Shown here in pieces: positions 36,973 through 45,797 of a DNA stretch of 64,000 nt. Below the pieces are notes generated by a model. That model made no database searches, was not told where the DNA came from, and saw nothing but the letters and a program-made list of their open reading frames with translations. The translations under genes were made by a program, and so were the position numbers. Position 1 is the first letter of the stretch. Each line of letters starts with the position of its first letter. The stretch lies in contig NZ_JALJVY010000001.1 of NCBI RefSeq assembly GCF_024168485.1, forward strand, positions 248,001 to 312,000, written 5' to 3'. The stretch is from Sphingobium sp. OAS761. GTDB taxonomy: Bacteria; Pseudomonadota; Alphaproteobacteria; Sphingomonadales; Sphingomonadaceae.

Positions 36973-37926
36973 TCAGTCCGCAGGATAGCTTTCATGGCCG
37001 GCATTGGGCCAGCGGAAGCCGGTATAGGTCAGCATGGTCGAAAAGCTTTCCGACCGCACCTGATGCCACCAGCCGATCGGGATGAAGAGCAGGTCGCCCG
37101 GCGTCAGCCGCACCTCATAGCGGGGCACGTCGCGTGCCTTGGGGAACTGGGCGAGCCGTGCCGGATCGGTCAGGTCGACGACGTCGCTGAACACATGGCG
37201 GTGATGCGCCAGACGGCCGGTCTGCGACGGCGGGACGAGGATGACCTGCTTGGTGCCGGTCACCTGCGCCAGCAGATTGTTGGTCAGGTCGAAATGCAAC
37301 TGTGTGAAGGTGGCCGCGCCGCCGATCCACACCATGCCCGGCGCGCGCGTCAGATAGGCGTCGAGATGGCCCAGATCGTCGTGCAGGGGCGCCAGCGCGG
37401 GCGCGTTCCGGGCGCTGTTATAGGCAGTCAGATAGGCGTCGTTGCCGCCGTCGCGGACCATGTCGATGAACGTGCGGAAGGGTGCGCGACGCCTGTGCCT
37501 GTCCTTGCGGATCTCATAGTCGGCGGCACTTTTGCGGCCGCCCTGAAATTCGACCTCCGCATCGCCGATGCGCTCGGCGAGATAGTCGGGCGTCCAGCGG
37601 TCCAGCGCAGGCCAGCCCGCCATCGCCCCCTTGATCAGGACGGGTCGGCCGGGGGCGTAGAAATTGTCGAGAAATTCATCGCCCGAGAGATTTTCGGCGG
37701 TGAGCAGGCCCGAGGCATAGGCGGACAGCGCGCGCTGCCGCTCCATGACGTCGAGCAGCCATTCGCGTCGTTTCAGGGCAAGCAGTTCCTCGGCCGGGGT
37801 CGCTTTCGCCTTGACCGGTTGCGGGCGGGCGGGCGCGGCGGGCCGGCCCGGCTGGAAGCCGGTCTGGCGCAGCGCCATTTGCAGGCGCATCGAATCGGCA
37901 TCGGAGAAGGGCGGTGTCTTTGCCAT
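36973..37926 (-). CDS. Cupin-like (JmjC-type) domain protein
   Basis: A 317-residue protein of the cupin_8/JmjC-like family of Fe(II)/2-oxoglutarate hydroxylases. The metal triad is visible as QLHFDLTNN (His211, Asp213) and IGWWHQV (His288), with GTKQVILVPP between. The N-terminal 70 residues form a helical extension with a Pro/Ala segment. Relatives in sphingomonads and Caulobacter often sit near TonB receptors, but no such partner is adjacent here. The protein or small-molecule substrate is unknown. Confidence 0.85.
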   Translation of the reverse strand: MAKTPPFSDADSMRLQMALRQTGFQPGRPAAPARPQPVKAKATPAEELLALKRREWLLDVMERQRALSAYASGLLTAENLSGDEFLDNFYAPGRPVLIKGAMAGWPALDRWTPDYLAERIGDAEVEFQGGRKSAADYEIRKDRHRRRAPFRTFIDMVRDGGNDAYLTAYNSARNAPALAPLHDDLGHLDAYLTRAPGMVWIGGAATFTQLHFDLTNNLLAQVTGTKQVILVPPSQTGRLAHHRHVFSDVVDLTDPARLAQFPKARDVPRYEVRLTPGDLLFIPIGWWHQVRSESFSTMLTYTGFRWPNAGHESYPAD

Positions 37927-38265
37927 GATGCCGCGCTAATCCCCGTTCATGACGGGCCTGTTGCACGGCATGACATTATCATGACGGACCGGGCAGGCTC
38001 GATCCGGGCCATCTGGCCTGCGCGGCCCGTCGGGGCGGAGGCGAATTTTGCAAGTCGGTCGATCTTGCCAAGTTCACACCGTCGCGGCCTTCGCGAAATC
38101 GTGGATCGAGACCCGTGGCGTCGATTTCGCAATAGGAGATTTTTTGCAAAGTCGCGCGCGCCGGAGCGGCGGGCGGCGCGGGACGGGATGCGGACGGTGG
38201 GAAAGAGCCGTCGCCGGAGATAGCATGGAAGCGCACCGGTAGGACAGGGGAACGGTCGGGCGTCC
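37927..38265. other. 339-base gap between cvpA and the JmjC-like gene
   Basis: No convincing gene was found here. The flanking genes are both on the minus strand, so this region should hold the 3' end of the cvpA transcript and the promoter of the JmjC-like gene. A perfect nine-base inverted repeat, GCGAAATCG (38093-38101) and CGATTTCGC (38122-38130) with a 20-base loop, is the only clear structure. Confidence 0.5.
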
Positions 38266-38802
38266 CTATGGCGCCTCCGGACCCGAAGCGTCGGCCGCGG
38301 CAGGTGCCTTCGCGCGCTGCCGGGCGAGGAAATCGCTGATCGCCTGGCCGCTGGCGTTGAGCAAAGGATAGGTGCGGGCATCCGATAGCCAGTCGGGCCG
38401 GCGCGCGCCCGCGCCGTAGAGCGTATCGTAGACAAGGCTGAAGGCAAGGAAGAGGATGGTCGCGCCGATCAGGCCCTTGACCGCGCCGAACCCCGCGCCC
38501 AGCACCCGGTCGACCGGACCCAGCACGGACTGGCGGGTGCGGCGGCCGATCGCGTGGGCGAGCATCTTGCCCGCGCCGAAGGTCGCGCCGAAGACGAGGA
38601 TAAGGGCCAGCACCGCCGCGCCGCCCGGCGTGCCCACGAAGGCGGACAGCAGGTCGGTGGCCGAGGCGTGGAACAGGCGGACCGCGAAGATTGCCAGCAC
38701 CCAGGCCATGAGCGAGAGGGTTTCCAGCACGAAACCCCGCATGAGGCCCAGGACGGCGCAGCCGCCGATGGCGAGCAGGACGAGAATGTCGATGGCGTTC
38801 AT
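38266..38802 (-). CDS. cvpA: CvpA-family membrane protein
   Basis: A 178-residue inner-membrane protein of the CvpA/colicin V production family. Four hydrophobic segments are visible, beginning IDILVLLAIGGCAVLGLMRGFVLE, and the GAGFGAVKGLIGATILFLAF segment is typical. A hydrophilic Ala/Pro tail follows. CvpA has been linked to envelope and stress phenotypes; its molecular role is unclear. It is 11 bases after radA and probably co-transcribed with it; in many proteobacteria cvpA instead precedes purF, which is not seen here. Confidence 0.9.
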   Translation of the reverse strand: MNAIDILVLLAIGGCAVLGLMRGFVLETLSLMAWVLAIFAVRLFHASATDLLSAFVGTPGGAAVLALILVFGATFGAGKMLAHAIGRRTRQSVLGPVDRVLGAGFGAVKGLIGATILFLAFSLVYDTLYGAGARRPDWLSDARTYPLLNASGQAISDFLARQRAKAPAAADASGPEAP

Positions 38803-38813
38803 CGCCTGCGTGG

Positions 38814-40181
38814 CTATCCGCGCCCGAGCATCTGGTCAACAAGCTGGGCAAGCGTGCGGTAGCCGCTGACGGCGATGCCCTTCACCCCGTCCGCCGCCGA
38901 CGCGGGGATGAAGGCCCGGGTGAAGCCGAGCTTGCCCGATTCCCGCAGCCGCAACGGCGCATGGGCGACCGGACGCACTTCTCCCGACAGCGCGACTTCG
39001 CCGAACAGCACGACATCGGCCGGCACCGGCCGTTCGGACAGGGCAGACACCAGCGCGGCCGCGACGGCCAGGTCGGCGGCGGGGTCCGACAGGCGATAGC
39101 CGCCCGCGACGTTCAGATAGACTTCGGCGGTCGAGAAGCTGAGCCCGCATCGCGCCTCCAGCACGGCCAGGATCATCGCCAGCCGGCCGCTGTCCCACCC
39201 CACCACGGCGCGCCGCGGCGTCGCCCCGCTGGACAGGCGCACGACCAGCGCCTGGATTTCGACCAGCACCGGCCGGGTGCCTTCCAGTGCGGGAAAGACG
39301 GTCGCGCCGGTGATGCTGTCGTCGCGATGGGTCAGGAACAGCGCGGACGGGTTGGCCACTTCCTCCAGCCCTTCGGCCACCATGGCGAAGACGCCGATTT
39401 CGTCGGTGCCGCCAAAGCGGTTCTTGATCGCGCGCAGGATACGATATTGATGGCTGCGCTCCCCTTCGAAGGCGAGCACCGTGTCGACCATATGTTCCAG
39501 AACGCGCGGCCCGGCGATGCTGCCGTCCTTGGTCACATGACCGACCATGATGAGCGCGGTGCCGCGCTGCTTGGCGAAGCGGATCAGTTCCTGCGCGGCG
39601 GCACGCACCTGGCTGACCGTGCCCGGCGCCCCTTCGATCAGGTCGCTGTGCATCGTCTGGATCGAATCGATGATCAGCAGGTCGGGCGGCGATCCTTCGC
39701 CCAGCGTGGTCAGGATGTCGCGCACGGACGTGGCGCTGGCCAGCCGGACCGGCGCGGTGCCGAGGCCGAGTCGCCGGGCGCGCAGCCGCACCTGATCGGC
39801 CGCTTCCTCCCCGCTGATATAGACGACCTGGCGTCCGGTCGTCGCGATCAGCGCCGCCGCCTGCAACAGCAGCGTCGATTTGCCGATGCCCGGATCGCCG
39901 CCGATCAATGTCGCCGATCCCGCGACGATGCCGCCGCCCAGCGCGCGGTCGAATTCGGCGATGCCGGTGCCGGTGCGCGGCGGAAGTTCGACCGCGCTGT
40001 CCAGGCCGATCAGGCTGATCGCCCGCCCGCCGCTGTGCAGGTCGTGCCGGGCGGAAAAGACGGTTTCGGCGGCCTCCTCGACGATGCTGTTCCATTCGCC
40101 GCAATCGTCGCACTGTCCCTGCCACCGCCCGCTGACGGTGCCGCATTGCTGACAGACGAATTTTCGCTTTGCCTTGGCCAT
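38814..40181 (-). CDS. radA: DNA repair protein RadA
   Basis: RadA is a RecA-like ATPase that drives branch migration during recombinational repair. The 455-residue protein has the N-terminal zinc finger FVCQQCG...CDDCGEWNS, Walker A GGDPGIGKSTLLLQ, Walker B LLIIDSIQT, the RadA-specific KNRFG motif at about residue 255, and a Lon-protease-like C-terminal domain (SDPAADLAVAAALVSAL). All family features are intact. It is followed 11 bases later by cvpA. Confidence 0.97.
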   Translation of the reverse strand: MAKAKRKFVCQQCGTVSGRWQGQCDDCGEWNSIVEEAAETVFSARHDLHSGGRAISLIGLDSAVELPPRTGTGIAEFDRALGGGIVAGSATLIGGDPGIGKSTLLLQAAALIATTGRQVVYISGEEAADQVRLRARRLGLGTAPVRLASATSVRDILTTLGEGSPPDLLIIDSIQTMHSDLIEGAPGTVSQVRAAAQELIRFAKQRGTALIMVGHVTKDGSIAGPRVLEHMVDTVLAFEGERSHQYRILRAIKNRFGGTDEIGVFAMVAEGLEEVANPSALFLTHRDDSITGATVFPALEGTRPVLVEIQALVVRLSSGATPRRAVVGWDSGRLAMILAVLEARCGLSFSTAEVYLNVAGGYRLSDPAADLAVAAALVSALSERPVPADVVLFGEVALSGEVRPVAHAPLRLRESGKLGFTRAFIPASAADGVKGIAVSGYRTLAQLVDQMLGRG

Positions 40182-40354
40182 GGCGCCTTATGAATGGAAC
40201 GAATGGGGAACGCAAGCAGTCACGAAACCGACCTTTTCCTGTCATCGCGCCGGCATCGCCGCGTCATCGGGGCGACGTGTCCGCCGACTAGGGCGGGGTC
40301 GACGCCGGATCATGCGGATTTGGGGAAGTCCTCCGGCGTCGGGAGGGTCGGTCC

Positions 40355-41392
40355 ATGAATCGCAAGCGTATGGTCCTGTCGCTGATCGCGCTCGGGGCAT
40401 TGGGGGGGTTTTCGTCCATGGTGCCCGGGTCGGTGCCGCCGCCCCTGACCTTGGCCGCCGCGCCCGACACCCTGCCGCCCGGATATCTGTCTGTCCTGAC
40501 CTATAATGTCGGCGGGCTACCTTGGCCGGTCGCGCGCGACAGGCCGCAGGCGCTGGCCGCCATCGGCGACCGGCTGGCGCAGATGCGTGCGACCGGCGCC
40601 GCGCCGCAGGTCGTGGTGTTGCAGGAAGCCTTCACTACCGATGCCGAGGCGATCGCCAGACGGTCGGGATACGGTTTCGTCGCCTTCGGCCCGGGGGCCG
40701 GCATGGCGCAGCCCGCGCTGCCGGGATACGCCCCCGCGCGGTCGATATGGAAAGGCGAGACGGTCGGCCCGCAACTGTCTTCCGGCCTGGTCATCCTGTC
40801 CGACTACAGGTTGAGCGACATCCGTCGCCAGCCTTTCCCAAAGGGCGCCTGTGCGGGTTATGACTGCCTGGCGAACAAGGGGATGCTGTCCGCCCGGGTC
40901 GCGGTGCCGGACGCGCCCGCGCCGGTCGAGATCATAGCCACCCACATGAACAGCGCCGGGCCATCGGGCCAGCCCGAAATCGTCAGCCGCGCCGCCTATG
41001 CCCGCCAGATCGACGCGCTCGACCGGTTCGACGACCGGCCCGAAAGCCATCGCACTATCCGCCTGTTCGCCGGCGACTTCAACATGGGCCATTCGCCCGG
41101 CCGCCTGGAATTGCTGATGGGCTATATCAAGAAGCGGAAGGCCAAGGTCGCCACGGCGATGGGGCGCGACAAATATGCGGACGGTTGCCGGGCGATGCGA
41201 TCGCTGTGCGGCGCGCAATTCGCCATGGCGGCGAACGTGCCTGCGCAGCACGCCAATGACTGGCAATTCTACGCCGCCCCCGACATGCGGATGTTGGCCG
41301 CCGTATCGCGCGAGGTGATGTTCAAACCCGACGCCAACGGCAAAACGCTGTCCGATCATCTGGGGCTGAAGGTCACTTATCGGTTCCAGTGA
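40355..41392 (+). CDS. Exported endonuclease/exonuclease/phosphatase-fold hydrolase
   Basis: A 345-residue protein with a signal peptide (about residues 1-35) followed by an EEP (DNase I-like) fold: LTYNVGGLPW, VVVLQEAFTTDAEAI, IATHMNS, FAGDFNMG and the final TLSDHLGLKV, which supply the expected Asn, Glu, Asp/Asn and Asp-His metal and catalytic residues. A cysteine-bearing segment (ACAGYDCLANKG) supports export to the periplasm. Bacterial neutral sphingomyelinases share this fold, as do nucleases and phosphatases; the substrate is undecided. A second EEP gene follows after 46 bases. Confidence 0.83.
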   Translation: MNRKRMVLSLIALGALGGFSSMVPGSVPPPLTLAAAPDTLPPGYLSVLTYNVGGLPWPVARDRPQALAAIGDRLAQMRATGAAPQVVVLQEAFTTDAEAIARRSGYGFVAFGPGAGMAQPALPGYAPARSIWKGETVGPQLSSGLVILSDYRLSDIRRQPFPKGACAGYDCLANKGMLSARVAVPDAPAPVEIIATHMNSAGPSGQPEIVSRAAYARQIDALDRFDDRPESHRTIRLFAGDFNMGHSPGRLELLMGYIKKRKAKVATAMGRDKYADGCRAMRSLCGAQFAMAANVPAQHANDWQFYAAPDMRMLAAVSREVMFKPDANGKTLSDHLGLKVTYRFQ

Positions 41393-41438
41393 ATGGGAAA
41401 GGCTGGAAACCCGCGCGCGGCTGGCGCATTGATGTCCC

Positions 41439-42140
41439 ATGTCCCCGACCGTCCGCGTTGCCAGCTACAATATCCGCAAGGCCATAGGCACCGACCGGCG
41501 CCGCGTCCCCGAAAGAGTGCTGGAGGTGCTGGCCGAGGTGGATGCCGACGTGATCGCGTTGCAGGAGGCGGACCGCCGCTTCGGCGTCCGGTCGGCGGCC
41601 ATTCCGCCGTTGCTGCTCGATAATCAGAGCAAATACAAGCCCGTGCCGCTGAATGTTCAGACGGATTCGATGGGATGGCACGGCAATGCCATATTGGTGC
41701 GCAAGGAGGCCGAACTGCGCGCGCACGATGTGCTGCACCTGCCCTATCTGGAGCCGCGCGGCGCCACGATGGCAGAAGTCGCGGTGAAGGGCGCGACGTT
41801 GCGCGTTTTCGGGATGCATCTCGACCTGTCGGGCCTGTGGCGGCGGCGGCAGGCGGCCGCCGTCATCCACGCTGCGGGGCAGGGGACGGCGATGCCGACG
41901 GTGCTGATGGGCGACCTCAACGAATGGAGCGCGGAACGCGGTTGCCTCGCCGACTTCGCCCGCCACTATAGTTTCGCGCCGTGCGGGCGCAGCTTCCATG
42001 CGCGCCGCCCGGTCGCCCGGCTGGACCGGATCATGCATTGCGACCGGCTGACGCTGCGCGACTGCGGCGTCCACGAAAGCGCGGCGGCGCGCAAGGCATC
42101 CGACCATCTGCCGATATGGGCGGATTTTACGGTTGCGTAA
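41439..42140 (+). CDS. Endonuclease/exonuclease/phosphatase-family protein, cytoplasmic
   Basis: A 233-residue EEP-fold protein without a signal peptide. It starts RVASYNIRKAIGTDRRR, then VIALQEADRRFG (catalytic Glu), MGWHGNAILV, VFGMHLDLSG, LMGDLNEWSAE and RLDRIMHC, ending ASDHLPIWADF with the catalytic Asp-His. This set matches small bacterial EEP proteins of unknown substrate. It lies between a secreted EEP protein and a patatin-like gene on the same strand. Confidence 0.87.
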   Translation: MSPTVRVASYNIRKAIGTDRRRVPERVLEVLAEVDADVIALQEADRRFGVRSAAIPPLLLDNQSKYKPVPLNVQTDSMGWHGNAILVRKEAELRAHDVLHLPYLEPRGATMAEVAVKGATLRVFGMHLDLSGLWRRRQAAAVIHAAGQGTAMPTVLMGDLNEWSAERGCLADFARHYSFAPCGRSFHARRPVARLDRIMHCDRLTLRDCGVHESAAARKASDHLPIWADFTVA

Positions 42141-42182
42141 CATCCCCTCGACAAGGGCGCCGCGCTCTGCGAGCCTGCGGCC

Positions 42183-44516
42183 ATGAAGGAGAGGGAATTG
42201 CGCCTCGCGCTGGTCTGCTATGGCGGCATCAGCCTGGCCGTGTACATGCACGGCATCACCAAGGAGATATGGCGGCTGGCGCGCGCCAGCCGGGCCTTTC
42301 ACGACGGCGCGCCGGCCGGCAAAGGCAGCGAGGCCGTCTATCACCGGCTGCTGGCCGCGATAGAAGACAGCAGCGGCGTGCGGTTGCGGGTGTTGCCCGA
42401 CATTATCGCCGGTGCCAGCGCGGGGGGGATCAACGGTATCTTCCTGGCGCAGGCGATCGAGACAGGCCAGTCGCTGGAGCCGCTGACCGACCTGTGGCTG
42501 GACAATGCCGATGTCGACCGCTTGCTGGACCCGGACGCCCGGCCGGCGCGGGCCTTGACCAAATTCTGGGCGACGCCGCTGGTGTGGATGGTGGCGCGCC
42601 ATCCCGGCGATGCGGTCGAGCGCACCGTCGCGCCGGGCACGCGCGAGGAGGTGCGGATGAAGCTGTCCCGCTTCATCCGGTCGCGCTGGTTCGAGCCGCC
42701 CTTCGGCGGAGACATCTTCACCGGCATGATATTGGACGCGTTCGATGCCATGGCCGCATCCGACCTGGGGTCGCCGCTGCTGCCGGACGGTCACCCGCTG
42801 GACCTGTTCGTCACGGTGACCGATTTCGAGGGGCATCCCCAGAGCCTGACCCTGAACAGCCCGGCGCAGGTGATCGAGACCGAACATCGCCTGTCCATCG
42901 GCTTTCGCGCGCGCGGGAGCGGCGCTCGGCCCTTCGCCGATGCGGCCGAACTGACCTTCGCCGCGCGGGCCACCGCCAGCTTTCCCGGAGCCTTCCCGCC
43001 CTTTACCGTGCGCGAATTGGACCGGGTGCTGAAACGCCGCCATCGCGCCTGGCCGACGCGGCAGGACTTTCTGGCCCGCGCCCTGCCGCGCCACAGCGCG
43101 CGGGGCACGGCCGAGGATGCGGTGCTGATCGACGGATCGGTCCTGGCGAACGCGCCCTTCGCCCCGGCGATCGGCGCGCTGCGCAACCGGCCGTCGCGGC
43201 GCGAGGTCGACCGGCGGTTCGTCTACATCGATCCGAAGCCCGGCCATCGATCGATCCGGCTCAACCGGCACGGCGAACAGGAAGAGGCGCCGACCGGCGA
43301 GGACGCGCCGCTGCCCGGCTTTTTCCGCACGATCTTCGGCGCGCTGTCCGACATTCCGCGCGAACAGCCGATCCGCGACAATCTGGATGCGATCGATCGC
43401 CATTCGGCGCGCATCCGGCGCTTGCGGCGCATATTGGACGCGCTGCGGCCGGGGATCGAGGCGGAAGTGGAAAATGCGGTCGGGCGGATGCTGTTCCTGG
43501 ACCGGCCCACGGCCGCGCGCCTGTCCGCCTGGCGGGCGAAGGCGCAGCAGCGCGCTGCGAGCGCGGCGGGTTTCGCCTTTCCTGCTTATGGTCATATGAA
43601 GCTGTCGGGCATTGTCGAGGCGCTGGCCGGGTTGCTGTTTCGGCTGAGCGGCGAGGATGGCGCGGCAGTGCGCGAGGCGTCGCGGCGGGCGATCTGGGCG
43701 CAGGTGCGGGCGGACGGTGCCGACCGGCTGACCGAACAGGGCGGATCGGCGTCCGCCCCCGTATCCTTCTTCCGCACCCATGACCTGTCCTTTCGCATCC
43801 GGCGCCTGCGCTTCCTGGCGCGGCGGCTGGCCGATACGCTGGAGATCGACGCGGAGGTCGACGATCCGGCGGTGCAGGCGATGCATGACGCCATCTATGC
43901 CGCGCTGGCGCTCTACGCGGAATGCGAGGATGCCGAATTTCACGGCGCGGATACCGCCGCCGCCGCGCGTGCGCTGCGCGACGAGCCGGCCGCCGCGCTG
44001 GCCGCGGTGGCCCGCGATCGCCGGCTGGATCGCCGCGACCAGGCCGCCGACGAGATATTGGCGGAGGCCTTCGCCGGCCTGCCCAAGGGGGGACGCCGCA
44101 CGATGCTGCTCGCCTATCTGGGCTTTCCCTTCTACGACATCGCGACGCTGCCGTTGCACCAGGGTGACAGTCTGGACGAATTCGATCAGGTCAAGGTGGA
44201 CCGGATTTCGCCGGAAGATTGCGTGGCGATCCGCCCGGGTGGTGCCGAAGCAACTTTGAAGGGTATAGAATTCAATAACTTTGGAGCATTTTTTAGCAGG
44301 GTTTATCGGGAGAACGACTATCTGTGGGGCCGTCTGCATGGCGTCGAGCGGCTTCTGGACATCGTGATTTCGACAACACCCGTAGCAAGCCGCCTTCCGC
44401 CCGAGACGCTGCGCGATTATAGGCGAACCGCATTTCTGGCGATCCTGGAAGAAGAGGAGTCGCGGCTGCCGCATATCGCGGACCTGATCGCCAGCTTGCG
44501 GGAGGAAATCGGGTGA
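42183..44516 (+). CDS. Large patatin-like phospholipase-related protein
   Basis: A 777-residue member of the patatin-related family. The N-terminus has LRLALVCYGGISLAVYMHGI (oxyanion region), the nucleophile motif GASAGGING (Ser79) and the dyad aspartate in LIDGSVLANAPF (Asp317). About 450 further residues follow with few recognised motifs, rich in Arg/Ala/Asp helices. Patatins are acyl hydrolases acting on lipids; the substrate is unknown. No signal peptide is visible. The last four bases overlap the start of the next gene (GTGA), suggesting coupling to the lipoprotein. Confidence 0.88.
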   Translation: MKERELRLALVCYGGISLAVYMHGITKEIWRLARASRAFHDGAPAGKGSEAVYHRLLAAIEDSSGVRLRVLPDIIAGASAGGINGIFLAQAIETGQSLEPLTDLWLDNADVDRLLDPDARPARALTKFWATPLVWMVARHPGDAVERTVAPGTREEVRMKLSRFIRSRWFEPPFGGDIFTGMILDAFDAMAASDLGSPLLPDGHPLDLFVTVTDFEGHPQSLTLNSPAQVIETEHRLSIGFRARGSGARPFADAAELTFAARATASFPGAFPPFTVRELDRVLKRRHRAWPTRQDFLARALPRHSARGTAEDAVLIDGSVLANAPFAPAIGALRNRPSRREVDRRFVYIDPKPGHRSIRLNRHGEQEEAPTGEDAPLPGFFRTIFGALSDIPREQPIRDNLDAIDRHSARIRRLRRILDALRPGIEAEVENAVGRMLFLDRPTAARLSAWRAKAQQRAASAAGFAFPAYGHMKLSGIVEALAGLLFRLSGEDGAAVREASRRAIWAQVRADGADRLTEQGGSASAPVSFFRTHDLSFRIRRLRFLARRLADTLEIDAEVDDPAVQAMHDAIYAALALYAECEDAEFHGADTAAAARALRDEPAAALAAVARDRRLDRRDQAADEILAEAFAGLPKGGRRTMLLAYLGFPFYDIATLPLHQGDSLDEFDQVKVDRISPEDCVAIRPGGAEATLKGIEFNNFGAFFSRVYRENDYLWGRLHGVERLLDIVISTTPVASRLPPETLRDYRRTAFLAILEEEESRLPHIADLIASLREEIG

Positions 44517-45043
44517 GCAGGCGTTGCGTTCTGGTGCCGATGGTTGTGATGCTGGCGCTGGTCGCCGGCTGCCGTGCGTCGGACGACAGCGCGCAGGCGG
44601 ACAATGGCGTCGTAACCCCGCTGCCGGCCCAGGCCAAGGCGCCGGTTGCGCCCGCGCCCCCGGTGGCCGATGCCGAACCGGCCGCCCCCGCACCTGTCGC
44701 CGTCCCGCTTCGCAACAATCCGCAAGTGACCGTGCGGGCGCAGCCGGCACCCTATTTCCCGCTGGACCTGCCGCCTTCGGACGTGGCCGCCAGTGCCGAG
44801 CCTTTCCCCCGGGAGGTCACGGAATTCATGGTCGGCCGCGACGGATGCGACCATTTCCGGGGCGAGGAGGCCTATAACGCCGAACGGCGCGCCTATATCG
44901 CCGAAAATGTCGCCGAACTGTGCCAGGGCACCGATGCCAAGCTGGCGATGCTGCGCCGACGCTATGCCGGCGACGCGTCCGTGCTGGAAGCGCTCAAGGG
45001 CTATGACAGCCATATCGAGACGGCAGCCGCCAACAGCTTCTGA
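44513..45043 (+). CDS. Small lipoprotein of unknown function
   Basis: A 176-residue predicted lipoprotein. The N-terminus has a signal with lipobox LVAGC (Cys about residue 20), followed by an Ala/Pro-rich stretch to about residue 65. A soluble domain then contains EFMVGRDGCDHFRGEEAYNAERRAYI and ENVAELCQGTDAKLAMLRRRYAG. This domain recurs in sphingomonads without a known role. The GTG start overlaps the patatin stop codon, so the two are probably translated together. No function is assigned. Confidence 0.7.
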   Translation: MSRRCVLVPMVVMLALVAGCRASDDSAQADNGVVTPLPAQAKAPVAPAPPVADAEPAAPAPVAVPLRNNPQVTVRAQPAPYFPLDLPPSDVAASAEPFPREVTEFMVGRDGCDHFRGEEAYNAERRAYIAENVAELCQGTDAKLAMLRRRYAGDASVLEALKGYDSHIETAAANSF

Positions 45044-45055
45044 ACGCCCGCCGGG

Positions 45056-45349
45056 TCAGTCGACCAGTGCCTCGATCGCTTTCGCCATGTCGATGTCCCG
45101 TTGCGACAGGCCGCCTGCGTCATGGGTGGTCAGCGTGATGTCGACCCGGTTGTAGACGTTCGACCATTCGGGGTGATGGTCCGCCTTTTCCGCCAGTATC
45201 GCGACACGGGCCATGAAGCCGAAGGCGGCGACGAAATCGGGGAAGGTGAAGCGGCGGGCGATTCCGTCCGGGCCGTCCGCGGTCGTCTGCCACAGCGGCA
45301 GCCCGTCCAGCGCCTGTGCCCGCGCGTCGCCATCCAGTTTACCAATCAT
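45056..45349 (-). CDS. phhB: 4a-hydroxytetrahydrobiopterin dehydratase
   Basis: A 97-residue pterin-4a-carbinolamine dehydratase, which regenerates dihydrobiopterin after aromatic amino acid hydroxylation. It carries the family core [43 protein letters not shown] with the catalytic His-His-Pro-x-Trp. No phenylalanine hydroxylase is adjacent. It converges with the lipoprotein gene and diverges from the zincin gene. Confidence 0.93.
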   Translation of the reverse strand: MIGKLDGDARAQALDGLPLWQTTADGPDGIARRFTFPDFVAAFGFMARVAILAEKADHHPEWSNVYNRVDITLTTHDAGGLSQRDIDMAKAIEALVD

Positions 45350-45389
45350 GTCCCTATCCTCGTCATGGGCTTTCGCTTATGTGGCAGGC

Positions 45390-45797
45390 ATGTCGCATGA
45401 ACGTCAATCGTCGCGGACCGCGCCCGGCAAGCATGAGATCGAGGCGCTCGCGCTCGACGCGCTGTCCCGCCTGCCCGAACCGTTCCGCCAGCATCTGTCG
45501 AACGTCGTCCTGTTCGTCGAGGAATTCGCCGATGCGGACATCTTGCGGGAGATGGAGATCGACGATCCCTTCGGCCTGACGGGCCTTTATAGTGGCCGCC
45601 CGGTGGGGCAGGAAGCGCAGACGGGCGATGCGCCGCCCACCGTGCATATCTTCCGCCGGCCGCTTCTGGACGAATGGGTGGAAACCGGTGTGCCGCTGGA
45701 CGCGCTGATCACCCATGTGGTCGTGCATGAGATCGGCCATCATTTCGGCCTGTCGGACATCGACATGCATGTGCTGGAGGACATGGTCGCTTCATGA
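45390..45797 (+). CDS. Metallopeptidase-like (zincin) protein
   Basis: A 135-residue protein of the small zincin family (DUF1025/metallopeptidase type). The metal-binding motif HEIGHHFGLSDID near the C-terminus has the HExxH pattern with the following aspartate. The N-terminal part is LPEPFRQHLSNVVLFVEEFA, and DPFGLTGLYSGRPV precedes PPTVHIFRRPLLDEW, all standard for the family. Start ATG 45390 was chosen because earlier in-frame sequence is antisense to phhB. It overlaps ccmA (ATGA) and may be co-expressed with it. Confidence 0.87.
   Translation: MSHERQSSRTAPGKHEIEALALDALSRLPEPFRQHLSNVVLFVEEFADADILREMEIDDPFGLTGLYSGRPVGQEAQTGDAPPTVHIFRRPLLDEWVETGVPLDALITHVVVHEIGHHFGLSDIDMHVLEDMVAS

Noticed and set aside
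41373..44750. A 1125-codon open frame on the minus strand across the patatin and EEP region
   Set aside because: It is antisense to well-supported genes and reads as high-GC shadow sequence with no domain; long antisense frames are common in GC-rich DNA.
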